DNA of 9,616 nt from an uncultured Bacteroidales bacterium (GCA_903928285.1 CAIYQH010000493.1:1-9616), one strand, 5' to 3'. Positions 1 to 5,879 are shown, numbered from the stretch's first letter. Numbers and translations: made by a program. Notes: a model not told the origin generated them from the letters alone.

Positions 1-1
1 C

Positions 2-229
2 CTGTTTGAGATGAACCAGAATTACCTTAACGCGGGTACCGGCGACAAAGGAACGACCCATGAATCCTCCTACGATTACGACACCCATATCCCTGTCATC
101 TTCTTCGGATGGCATGTCAAACCGGGTGAATCATCCCGTGAGGTCTACGTGGAGGATATCGCCCCCACCATTACCAACCTGATCCATATCCAGGAACCCG
201 ATGCCACCATCGGGATGCCGTTGTTTTGA
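2..229 (+). CDS. PafA-like alkaline phosphatase, C-terminal end (5' partial)
   Basis: This is the last 75 codons of a gene that begins before the window; the frame is open from base 2 and ends at TGA 227-229. The visible part contains a GTGDKGTTHESSYDYDTHIP stretch followed by an IFFGWHVKPGE segment and a DIAPTITNLIHIQEP segment. This is the closing part of the alkaline phosphatase/phosphodiesterase superfamily fold as found in PafA-type phosphatases of Bacteroidota, where the histidine of the DTH(I/V)P motif is a zinc ligand. PafA enzymes are exported monoesterases that release phosphate from organic phosphates. The signal peptide, nucleophile and remaining metal ligands lie outside the window, so substrate range and intactness cannot be judged. 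A general type I phosphodiesterase/nucleotide pyrophosphatase is the alternative. The next gene starts within about 12 bp, so co-transcription is likely. Confidence 0.85.
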   Translation: MFEMNQNYLNAGTGDKGTTHESSYDYDTHIPVIFFGWHVKPGESSREVYVEDIAPTITNLIHIQEPDATIGMPLF

Positions 230-241
230 CAATTGCCGGCC

Positions 242-1399
242 ATGCAAATTCGCCTCTGTAGAGTTGGAATATCCCGGTCAATGATCCTGAGGATTGCGCT
301 GTTTGGGTTTTTGTTAGCGGGTATTTACCTGCTGTCGGGTATCACCTTCAGGGTATGGGGGAGCCGGGAGGAACCCGGCAACGCCGACCCGGTTTTAACA
401 GGGCAAATGACTGTTTCGGAGTATGGTCGGTACAACCACCTCCCTGCGGCGGTACTGGTGAAAGTTTTTGATATCAGCCGGTTATCCGACACCACAAGGC
501 AGGCCGGCAGTTTCGAGTATGAAAAGAGGGAGGTGATCAGGAAAACAATTGTAGAACTTGCCGCATACCGCGAGGAGCATTCCAAAAACCCCATCCGGTA
601 TACCCTCCATTTTATCCTGGGATTGCTGGTAATGGCTTTCGTTTTCTATCGTTTTCGCACATCGGGGATTACGCCGGCAGGCAGGAATACGCTCTATTTG
701 TTTTCGGTATTGGTTTTCGGACTTGGTTTCAATGCGAGTCCAAGTCCGATGGGGCCGGTAAAGGACACTCTTTCGCTGGTGGGAAATATCCCCGAAATCA
801 TTCATCCCCGGCTGTTAGCCATCCTGACCTACCTCGTGACAGGGATCATCGCCCATAAATTTCTCTGCGCCTGGGTATGCCAGTTGGGCGTTCTCCAGGA
901 TCTTATCTTCAGGCTGAACCGCAATGGTGCCGACACGCGGGGAATTGCCAGGCAATACAGGATCCCCTTTGTCTGGTCCAATACCATCCGGATTGTTTTC
1001 TTTGTCGGTACGGTTGCAGGTTCTTTCCTTTGGGCCCTGAATGTGACCGACTCCATCAACCCCTTTGCCATTTTCGGGGGTGTATCGCTCTGGTGGCCCG
1101 GGTGGCTGTTTGCAGGAGGAATCATGGTCATGAGTCTTTTCGTATACCGCCCATGGTGCCACCTGTTTTGTCCCTTCGGATTGCTGGGCTGGTTTTTTGA
1201 AAAAGCAACCATCTTTAAAATCACTGTGAATACCACAACCTGCACCGCCTGTGAAACCTGTACCGGAGTATGTCCCACGCATGCCATGAGCGCCATTCTT
1301 CATAAGCAAACCATCAGGCCTGATTGTTTTTCCTGCGGCTCCTGTCTCAATGCCTGTCCGAATGGGTCAATTACTTTCAGTTATCACAGGGCTCGCTGA
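242..1399 (+). CDS. Membrane-bound 4Fe-4S polyferredoxin (NapH/YccM-like)
   Basis: The product is a polytopic inner-membrane iron-sulfur protein of about 385 residues. It has an N-terminal membrane segment (about residues 14-34), an extracytoplasmic stretch, then roughly five further hydrophobic segments. Two CxxxC motifs follow the NapH/NosR/CcoG pattern: CAWVCQ at 209-213 and CHLFCPFG at 306-310. The C-terminus carries two ferredoxin clusters, C334-x2-C337-x2-C340-x3-C344-P and C362-x2-C365-x2-C368-x3-C372-P, enough for two [4Fe-4S] centres. Family members pass electrons between the quinone pool and periplasmic or cytoplasmic partners; no partner oxidoreductase is visible here, so the role is inferred. 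Residues about 55-80 (MTVSEYGRYNHLP...) resemble a degenerate copy of the MTLxEVSxxTGVP-type extracytoplasmic segment seen in some relatives. The start is uncertain: ATG 242 is used, but in-frame ATG 281 leaves the first membrane segment intact and a TTG at 233 is also open. Confidence 0.85.
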   Translation: MQIRLCRVGISRSMILRIALFGFLLAGIYLLSGITFRVWGSREEPGNADPVLTGQMTVSEYGRYNHLPAAVLVKVFDISRLSDTTRQAGSFEYEKREVIRKTIVELAAYREEHSKNPIRYTLHFILGLLVMAFVFYRFRTSGITPAGRNTLYLFSVLVFGLGFNASPSPMGPVKDTLSLVGNIPEIIHPRLLAILTYLVTGIIAHKFLCAWVCQLGVLQDLIFRLNRNGADTRGIARQYRIPFVWSNTIRIVFFVGTVAGSFLWALNVTDSINPFAIFGGVSLWWPGWLFAGGIMVMSLFVYRPWCHLFCPFGLLGWFFEKATIFKITVNTTTCTACETCTGVCPTHAMSAILHKQTIRPDCFSCGSCLNACPNGSITFSYHRAR

Positions 1400-1412
1400 A
1401 AACTCTTTTTAT

Positions 1413-1420
1413 TATCTTTG
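1413..1420 (+). promoter_or_regulatory. Bacteroidota -7 promoter box TATCTTTG (candidate)
   Basis: TATCTTTG is an exact match to the Bacteroidota -7 consensus TAnnTTTG. It lies 13 bp after the polyferredoxin stop codon and upstream of the tandem repeats and the gene at 1667. I see no clear TTTG-type -33 element at normal spacing. The same octamer occurs in front of the Kelch gene (3853-3860), which supports it being a real signal. If used here, the transcript would carry a leader of about 240 nt that includes all three 61-bp repeats. Confidence 0.45.
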
Positions 1421-1447
1421 TCCGGAAATTTAAAGACCTCTCAGCAG

Positions 1448-1630
1448 ACACACTGGTACAATGTCCCCCTCTCCTTCAAGGAGAGGGCCGGGGTGAGGTC
1501 ATTTCAAAACACACTGGTACAATGTCCCCCTCTCCTTCAGGGAAAGGGCCGGGGTGAGGTCATTTTAAAACACGCTGTTACAGTGTCCCTCTCTCCTTCA
1601 GGGAGAGGTCCGGGGTGAGGTCATTGAAAG
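1448..1630. repeat. Three tandem 61-bp repeats with palindromic GC-rich core
   Basis: Three head-to-tail units with an exact 61-bp period occupy 1448-1508, 1509-1569 and 1570-1630; a fourth unit breaks off after its first five bases (ACACG, 1631-1635). Each unit begins ACAC(A/G)CTG and contains a hairpin-forming core: in unit 1 CCCTCTCC pairs with GGAGAGGG around a TTCAA loop, followed by CCGGGGTGAGGTCATT. Unit 2 has one mismatch in the stem (GGAAAGGG), and unit 3 has an extra CT and a slightly different stem, so the units have diverged. A CCCTCTCC / GGAGAGGG / CGGGGTGAGG core is, to my knowledge, a recurrent intergenic palindrome in many bacterial genomes, comparable to REP elements. Open frames through it (such as one reading CPPLLQGEGRGEV) are repeat translations, not genes. 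Copies may be mobilised or act on the RNA. Confidence 0.9.
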
Positions 1631-1646
1631 ACACGATTTTGATCAA

Positions 1647-1656
1647 TAATTTAAAT
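1647..1656 (+). promoter_or_regulatory. AT-rich leader motif TAATTTAAAT before the gene at 1667
   Basis: This 10-mer ends 10 bases before ATG 1667. The identical sequence lies just upstream of the starts at 2611 and 5880, and a one-mismatch copy lies upstream of 6498. It could be part of a promoter (TAnnTT matches the first part of the -7 box) or an AT-rich translation-enhancing leader, which Bacteroidota use in place of strong Shine-Dalgarno sites. Function is inferred only. Confidence 0.35.
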
Positions 1657-1666
1657 AGTTTCATCT

Positions 1667-2554
1667 ATGAAAAAAAAATACATCATCCTCCTGCTGGCCA
1701 TCACGGCTGCAACCTCCCTCTTTGCCCAGATCCCCAACAGCGGCTTTGAGAACTGGACCAACGCCGGCAGTTACAGCACCCCCGATAACTGGGGTACGTT
1801 GAACCCCGCCACTACAGCAGCCTCCGTATATACCTGTCTGAAGGGCACGCCAGGCAACCCGGGAATCGCCTATATCAAGCTGAATTCAAAAACAGTCACG
1901 GGCGCGGGCGTTGTTCCAGGCATCGCCGTGAGCGGCGTGCTCAACACCACAACCTTTAAGCCGGTCTCTGGATTTCCCTATACCAACCGGCCTTCAGCGC
2001 TCACCGGGAAATGGCAGTTTATGGCCTACAGCCCCGACCAGGGATATATCGCTGTTTATCTCACCCTCTGGAACAGCGGCACTCATAAGCGCGATACCAT
2101 CGCGGGCGCTTACAACCCTTTGCCCGGTATGGTGATGAGCTGGCAAAGCTTTTCCATCCCCCTGACCTATATCAGCTCCGCTACGCCCGACTCAGCGATC
2201 ATCATCCTCTCGTCAAGCGGCGCCACACCGGTAAATGGCAGCTACCTGTATGCCGACGACCTCCTGTTCACAGGGGGAAATGCCGGGATTGATACCAGGA
2301 GCCTCCCGGCTGGTTTAACGCTCTTTCCAAACCCTGTAAACCTCAATACATTGGAAATTGACTATCGGAACTTTACAGGCACTGTAAGCCATATGGAGAT
2401 TTCCAACATGAAAGGCACGGTTGTTGCCCGATGGGATTTTACAAACAGGCAATTCCCGGTAACCCTCGACATTACCTTGTTGCCGGCAGGGGAATATCTG
2501 CTCTGGGTCAGCACCACGGCAGGTCAGTTTGGGAGCAAATTCATACGGCATTAA
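1667..2554 (+). CDS. Secreted protein with T9SS type A sorting domain
   Basis: This 295-residue protein is predicted to leave the cell through the Sec system and then the type IX secretion system. Residues 1-20 form a lysine-start signal peptide ending in LFA, followed by QIPNSGFENW at the mature N-terminus. The FENW...PDNWGTLNP opening is typical of Bacteroidota beta-sandwich surface proteins that resemble carbohydrate-binding modules. The middle (about 30-205) is rich in Ser, Thr, Gly and aromatic residues, has no catalytic motif I recognise, and ends with a YLYADDLLFTGG strand. Residues about 217-295 are the type A C-terminal sorting domain, starting at LFPNPVN (F220) and ending GQFGSKFIRH; this part is normally removed as the protein is attached at the surface or released. 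No close function is recognised; polysaccharide binding is a guess from the fold. A TAATTTAAAT leader precedes ATG 1667, and the next gene follows after 56 bp with no terminator seen between them. Confidence 0.85.
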   Translation: MKKKYIILLLAITAATSLFAQIPNSGFENWTNAGSYSTPDNWGTLNPATTAASVYTCLKGTPGNPGIAYIKLNSKTVTGAGVVPGIAVSGVLNTTTFKPVSGFPYTNRPSALTGKWQFMAYSPDQGYIAVYLTLWNSGTHKRDTIAGAYNPLPGMVMSWQSFSIPLTYISSATPDSAIIILSSSGATPVNGSYLYADDLLFTGGNAGIDTRSLPAGLTLFPNPVNLNTLEIDYRNFTGTVSHMEISNMKGTVVARWDFTNRQFPVTLDITLLPAGEYLLWVSTTAGQFGSKFIRH

Positions 2555-2584
2555 TAATCTCCTTGATTCCATGACAGTTAACCA

Positions 2585-2594
2585 TAATTTAAAT
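2585..2594 (+). promoter_or_regulatory. AT-rich leader motif TAATTTAAAT before the HMA gene
   Basis: This is an exact copy of the 10-mer found before the genes at 1667 and 5880; here it ends 16 bases before ATG 2611. No Shine-Dalgarno-like purine run is visible in this leader. The motif may serve as a weak promoter element or an AT-rich ribosome-loading region. Confidence 0.35.
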
Positions 2595-2610
2595 CCAAAA
2601 TCATAACAGA

Positions 2611-2958
2611 ATGAAAACAAAAACGATGATATTCCTGGCAGGCATCCTGTTCCTGAGCCTGACCACTGTGTTTGCCTTTGGCGCCAAAACAGAAAAGATA
2701 AAAGTATATGGAAACTGCGGGTCATGCAAGACCCGGATCGAAAAGGCCGCCCATTCTGTAAAAGGGGTAACCCAGGCATCCTGGGATAAAACCGACGGCA
2801 TCCTTACCGTTACTTTTGACGAGGCGAAAGCATCCGTTTCGAAAATCGAAGAGGCCGTTGCAAAGGTCGGACACGATACCGACCACTTTAAGGCCGATGA
2901 TAAGACCTATGATAAATTACCAGGCTGCTGCCAGTACAACCGCCCGGCGAAAAAATAA
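2611..2958 (+). CDS. Secreted heavy-metal-associated (HMA) domain protein
   Basis: The product is a 115-residue exported metal-binding protein. Residues 1 to about 24 form a Sec signal peptide (MKTK followed by a hydrophobic core ending TTVFAFGA). The rest is one ferredoxin-like HMA domain with the metal site GNCGSCKTRIEKAA, in which C36 and C39 form the CxxC pair. The helix and strand order (KIKVYG, IEKAA, GVTQASWD, LTVTFD, KIEEAVAKVGHDT) follows the MerP/CopZ pattern. The C-terminal tail KTYDKLPGCCQYN, with adjacent C106-C107, is a conserved extension in the Bacteroidota GNCGxCK family, often linked with copper efflux. The likely job is binding Cu(I) or another soft metal in the periplasm and passing it on; the metal is inferred. 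No P-type ATPase or RND pump is adjacent. The gene ends in a strong intrinsic terminator, so it closes its transcription unit. Confidence 0.9.
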   Translation: MKTKTMIFLAGILFLSLTTVFAFGAKTEKIKVYGNCGSCKTRIEKAAHSVKGVTQASWDKTDGILTVTFDEAKASVSKIEEAVAKVGHDTDHFKADDKTYDKLPGCCQYNRPAKK

Positions 2959-2975
2959 ACCGCAGTGAAAAATTG

Positions 2976-3009
2976 GAGCTGTTTCTCAAATCGGGAAACA
3001 GCTCTTTTT
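2976..3009 (+). terminator. Rho-independent terminator after the HMA gene
   Basis: A perfect 10-bp stem, GAGCTGTTTC (2976-2985) with GAAACAGCTC (2995-3004), encloses a 9-nt loop and is followed directly by TTTTT. It begins 18 bp after the stop codon of the HMA gene. This is the clearest intrinsic terminator in the window. Confidence 0.93.
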
Positions 3010-3034
3010 ATTTAACAAATAATCGAGGTCGGGC

Positions 3035-3120
3035 ATTTCACATTTCAGATTTCACATTTTAGATTTCACATTTTAGATTTCACATGTGAAATGCGAAATG
3101 CGAAATGCGAAATGTGAAAT
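3035..3120. repeat. Heptad repeat array arranged as an inverted repeat
   Basis: The block is built entirely of 7-bp units. The left arm (3035-3083) holds seven units of ATTTCAC, ATTTCAG or ATTTTAG; after a central AT (3084-3085), the right arm (3086-3120) holds five units of GTGAAAT or GCGAAAT. The centre is a perfect 16-bp palindrome at 3077-3092, and the outer units pair with scattered mismatches, so a long imperfect hairpin is possible. It lies just after the HMA terminator and about 180 bp before the receiver gene. An open frame starting at 3086 is only a reading of these repeats and the following spacer. Such A/T-rich heptad blocks are, as I recall, common in Bacteroidota spacers; their role is unknown. 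Confidence 0.9.
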
Positions 3121-3231
3121 TGTTGATCATGGCACATCCCTACGCCGGAAATTGCCCGATGAATCCTGTTTCGGGATGATTTTTCCCAATCCGGGAATAT
3201 CCCTTCCGTTTATCCAAATCATAACGTTTTA
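3121..3231. other. Spacer with no recognised gene
   Basis: Together with the terminator and heptad array this makes up the gene-free stretch of about 340 bp between the HMA gene and the receiver gene. Apart from a short TTCCC/GGGAA inverted repeat near 3184-3197 I see no gene, RNA or strong regulatory site in it. Confidence 0.5.
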
Positions 3232-3239
3232 TATCTGTG
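3232..3239 (+). promoter_or_regulatory. Possible -7 promoter box TATCTGTG before the receiver gene
   Basis: TATCTGTG differs by one base from the TAnnTTTG consensus. It lies 63 bp before ATG 3303, which would give a leader of roughly 55-60 nt. The -33 element is not evident, so this is tentative. Confidence 0.3.
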
Positions 3240-3302
3240 CGTATTACTCTGAAAATACAGTGCGGTATGGTTATTGCTGTTGTATTTGCTTTTATCCGTA
3301 CT

Positions 3303-3698
3303 ATGGAAAATCACGAATTCGAAAGCCTGAAAGGATTGCGCGTTTTGGTTGTGGAGGATAACTCCATCAATCAGCGTCTCTATTCCAGGATCCTGATGCA
3401 ATGGGAGGTATCGGCCGATATTGCCGTGAATGGAAAAGTTGCGCTGGAAATGGTTGAAAAGACGCCCTACGATGTGGTATTGATGGATATTATGATGCCT
3501 GAACTGGATGGTTATGAAGCAACGAAGGCGATAAGAGCGATGGACGACCAGTATTTCCGTTCCTTGCCGATATTTGCCTTCAGCGCCTGTCCCGACCCTG
3601 AACAGATCATCGCCTGCGCCATGAATGGCCATATCACCAAATCGCCACTGGATAAGGCCGAGCTTTACCGTAAAATTTCGTCCTATTACAAATCGTAA
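3303..3698 (+). CDS. Single-domain response regulator (CheY-like receiver)
   Basis: The product is one receiver (REC) domain of 131 residues with no output domain. Key residues are in place: the acidic pair E18-D19 in VLVVEDN, the phosphoacceptor D62 in VVLMDIMMPELDGYEA, S94 at the switch position in IFAFSA, and K113 in GHITKSPL. The VVEDNxxNQ opening is the type usually found in receivers of hybrid histidine kinases, so the protein may act in a phosphorelay or be derived from a hybrid kinase. No histidine kinase is in the window, so its partner is unknown. The open frame extends upstream to GTG 3237 and ATG 3267, but those starts would add about 20 hydrophobic residues unlike any receiver; ATG 3303 gives a standard receiver N-terminus (MENHEFESLKGLRVLVVEDN). 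A hairpin follows the stop codon. Confidence 0.88.
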   Translation: MENHEFESLKGLRVLVVEDNSINQRLYSRILMQWEVSADIAVNGKVALEMVEKTPYDVVLMDIMMPELDGYEATKAIRAMDDQYFRSLPIFAFSACPDPEQIIACAMNGHITKSPLDKAELYRKISSYYKS

Positions 3699-3713
3699 CA
3701 CGGACAAAGCCGT

Positions 3714-3751
3714 GCCGGGCAGCTGTTGACCATGCCGGCTGATTTATTTTT
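3714..3751 (+). terminator. Possible terminator after the receiver gene
   Basis: GCCGG (3714-3718) can pair with CCGGC (3735-3739) across a 16-nt loop, followed by a T-rich run (TGATTTATTTTT). A second short hairpin, CACGG/CCGTG (3699-3703 with 3710-3714), sits right after the stop codon and competes with it for one base. The stem is short, so termination is only possible, not certain. Confidence 0.4.
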
Positions 3752-3852
3752 ATGCTGCATTAACCATTTCCTTCTGATATCAGGATCTGAAGAGAATGTT
3801 TTTCAATCATTTAATATTACAGGTCGCCGGAACAAATTTTAACTTTATACCC

Positions 3853-3860
3853 TATCTTTG
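3853..3860 (+). promoter_or_regulatory. Bacteroidota -7 promoter box TATCTTTG before the Kelch gene
   Basis: TATCTTTG matches TAnnTTTG exactly and lies 31 bp before ATG 3892, giving a predicted leader of about 25 nt. It is identical to the box at 1413-1420, and both sit in an AACT-T-rich context. Its position inside a longer open frame from 3796 is one reason to prefer the start at 3892. Confidence 0.6.
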
Positions 3861-3891
3861 TAAGAACCATCCGTTAATTCTTCAAAGAGAT

Positions 3892-5817
3892 ATGAAAAAG
3901 ATAGTAATTCTCCTCTTCATCGTGATAAAATGCACGGTGTATGGTCAGCTTGGCTGGGTTCAAAAAACCAGTCTCCCCTCTTCAGGCCGTTACAACCATG
4001 TATCGTTCGTAATCGGTGATGCTGGCTATGCCGGGCTTGGATCAACCGAAGCGGCGCAACGCATTTATTCGCCTGAATTATTCAGGTATACTCCATCCAG
4101 CGACAGCTGGCAGCGGCTTGCCAACTTTCCCGGGGGCGGGCGGTACGGCTCCAGCGCCTTTGCGATAAATGGGAAGGGTTATATCTGCCTCGGCGCCGAT
4201 ACCACCCATAACTGGAATCACGACCTTTGGGAATACAACCCCGATACCGACAGCTGGATCCTTAAAGCGCCCTTTCCGGGATGTGACAGGTACAGCTCCT
4301 GTTGCTTTGTGATTGACGACAAGGCCTATATCGTGGGCGGATCCTACAATGCAGGTCAGAACTATCTGAACGATGTGTGGTGTTATACCCCTTCGACCAA
4401 CAAATGGGTGCAAAAAGCCAGCCTGCCTGCAGCCCATAAATCAGATGGTGTTGCCTTTTCCATCAATGGCAAGGGATATGTCGTATGCGGTGCCTCCGAG
4501 ACCTACCAGCCCACCCGCGATTTTTATGAATATGATCCCCTTTCCGACAGCTGGACCCGGCTTCCGGATCTGCCTTCCAACAGGACCGGGGCTATTGGCT
4601 TTGTTCTCGGGAATACCGCCTATGTGGGCACCGGTACCGACCTTACCACCACCTTTACCAATTTCTGGACCTACACCCCCGGGGCAACAGCCTGGAGCGC
4701 ACTTGCCGATCCGCCCGCCGCTTTCAGCAAGCGCCTTATGTCGACAGCATTTGTAGTAGGAAACACTGCCTGCATCATGGGCGGCCGCACAGCGCCCTAC
4801 GATCCCTTTTATACCAGCGGTCAGGAGCTGAACGACACCTGGGTCTATACCCCCTGTCTGGCCCCGGCGGCAGGATTCACCTGGCAGAAAAACAACCTCT
4901 CGGTGGCATTCAGCGACACCTCTTCCAATGCATCCTCATGGCACTGGAATTTTGGCGACGGCACCACTTCGACAGACAAAAATCCGGTTCATACCTTTAC
5001 CGCAGGCACCTTCAGCGTCTGCCTTACGGTGACCAACTCCTGCTGGCAGGATTCGGTCTGCAAATCAATCCAGGTCGCTTGTACACCGCCGGTGGCGCGC
5101 TTTTTCAGCGTCTACGGTTATCCTGAAGCTCAGTTCACAGATTCATCCGTTACCGGAACCCTGATCTCCAGACACTGGGACTTTGGCGACAGCGCCACCT
5201 CCAGCGAAAAAAATCCTGTTCATACCTATGCCGCTCCCGGTACCTACCATGTATGCCTTACCGTGACCGATTCGTGCGGTGCCAGCATCGCCTGCGATTA
5301 TGTTTATATGATGCTGCCGCTTACGCTCAACATCAACATCACACCGGAACCCTCCAACGACCTGAAGGCTCAGTTCACTGATCTTACCCCGGGCACAACC
5401 TGGTGGAAATGGAACTTCGGCGACGGGGATTCTTCACAGTTGCGGTCGCCTTCACACCTTTACAAGGCCTATGGCACCTACCTGGTCTGCCTTACTGCCG
5501 GCAATAATCAGTCGGCCGGAACCCTTTGCCAGGATCATCTCTTTGCCATTAACCCCCTCCTGCACATTGCCGAACCCATGATCGTCTATCCGAATCCTAC
5601 GGCAGGAAAGGTCTTTGTGCGGTTTTACGAAAAATTCCCAACAGCCTTACTTTATGCGGAGGACCAGTATGGCAAGCAGATATTTACCCGCCAGATGGCT
5701 GAACCCGGCACAAGTTCGCCTGCAGAAGTTGATTTAACAGCGTTTCCGGGTGGACTCTATTTTTTACATGTGAACTGCGGCGCCTATAAAAAGATATGGA
5801 AGATCTTGATATTGTAG
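3892..5817 (+). CDS. Kelch-repeat and PKD-domain surface protein with T9SS sorting domain
   Basis: This 641-residue protein is predicted to be exported and placed on the cell surface by T9SS. Residues 1 to about 18 are a signal peptide (MKKIVILLFIVIKCTVYG). Residues about 20-320 hold roughly six Kelch repeats, each with an RYxxxxFxIxGxGYxxxG core and a YxPxxDSWxxxxxxP end, expected to form a beta-propeller. Three PKD domains follow (about 323-400, 402-480 and 484-560), marked by WNFGDG, WDFGDS and WNFGDG and by VHTF/VHTY motifs. A type A sorting domain starts at VYPNPTAGKVFV (about 564) and runs to the end. Such proteins act in adhesion or binding; no catalytic site is seen. The PKD domains carry regularly spaced cysteines (CLTVTxSC...C) that suggest disulfides. 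The frame is open from 3796, but ATG 3892 gives the signal peptide, has an AAAGAGAT purine stretch before it, and follows the promoter box. Confidence 0.9.
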   Translation: MKKIVILLFIVIKCTVYGQLGWVQKTSLPSSGRYNHVSFVIGDAGYAGLGSTEAAQRIYSPELFRYTPSSDSWQRLANFPGGGRYGSSAFAINGKGYICLGADTTHNWNHDLWEYNPDTDSWILKAPFPGCDRYSSCCFVIDDKAYIVGGSYNAGQNYLNDVWCYTPSTNKWVQKASLPAAHKSDGVAFSINGKGYVVCGASETYQPTRDFYEYDPLSDSWTRLPDLPSNRTGAIGFVLGNTAYVGTGTDLTTTFTNFWTYTPGATAWSALADPPAAFSKRLMSTAFVVGNTACIMGGRTAPYDPFYTSGQELNDTWVYTPCLAPAAGFTWQKNNLSVAFSDTSSNASSWHWNFGDGTTSTDKNPVHTFTAGTFSVCLTVTNSCWQDSVCKSIQVACTPPVARFFSVYGYPEAQFTDSSVTGTLISRHWDFGDSATSSEKNPVHTYAAPGTYHVCLTVTDSCGASIACDYVYMMLPLTLNINITPEPSNDLKAQFTDLTPGTTWWKWNFGDGDSSQLRSPSHLYKAYGTYLVCLTAGNNQSAGTLCQDHLFAINPLLHIAEPMIVYPNPTAGKVFVRFYEKFPTALLYAEDQYGKQIFTRQMAEPGTSSPAEVDLTAFPGGLYFLHVNCGAYKKIWKILIL

Positions 5818-5862
5818 TCTGATGCGTTTTCAATGATCAAAAGGATCGGGGATATTTTTTAT

Positions 5863-5872
5863 TAATTTAAAT
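5863..5872 (+). promoter_or_regulatory. AT-rich leader motif TAATTTAAAT before the M15 peptidase gene
   Basis: This is the third exact copy of the 10-mer and ends 7 bases before ATG 5880. A T-run (TATTTTTTATT) lies just upstream and may belong to the end of the Kelch transcript. At this spacing a promoter reading would make the mRNA nearly leaderless, so a translation-leader role fits better. Confidence 0.35.
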
Positions 5873-5879
5873 ATACGTT

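Noticed and set aside
815..1309. Minus-strand open frames of 155-164 codons opposite the polyferredoxin
   Set aside because: They are antisense to a gene with clear Fe-S motifs, have no domain features, and arise from the codon bias of the real gene.
1324..1618. Two overlapping plus-strand open frames (77 and 66 codons) after the polyferredoxin
   Set aside because: They read through the end of the ferredoxin gene and the 61-bp repeats; their peptides (such as CPPLLQGEGRGEV) repeat with the DNA and have no export or family features.
1448..1630. CRISPR array
   Set aside because: The whole 61-bp unit is repeated with no unique spacers, there are only three copies, and no cas gene is present.
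3086..3361. 91-codon plus-strand open frame
   Set aside because: It starts inside the heptad array (MKCEMRNAKCE is the repeat translated), crosses the spacer, and overlaps the receiver gene in another frame.
3219..3707. 162-codon minus-strand open frame
   Set aside because: It is antisense to the receiver gene, whose catalytic residues are all in place on the plus strand.
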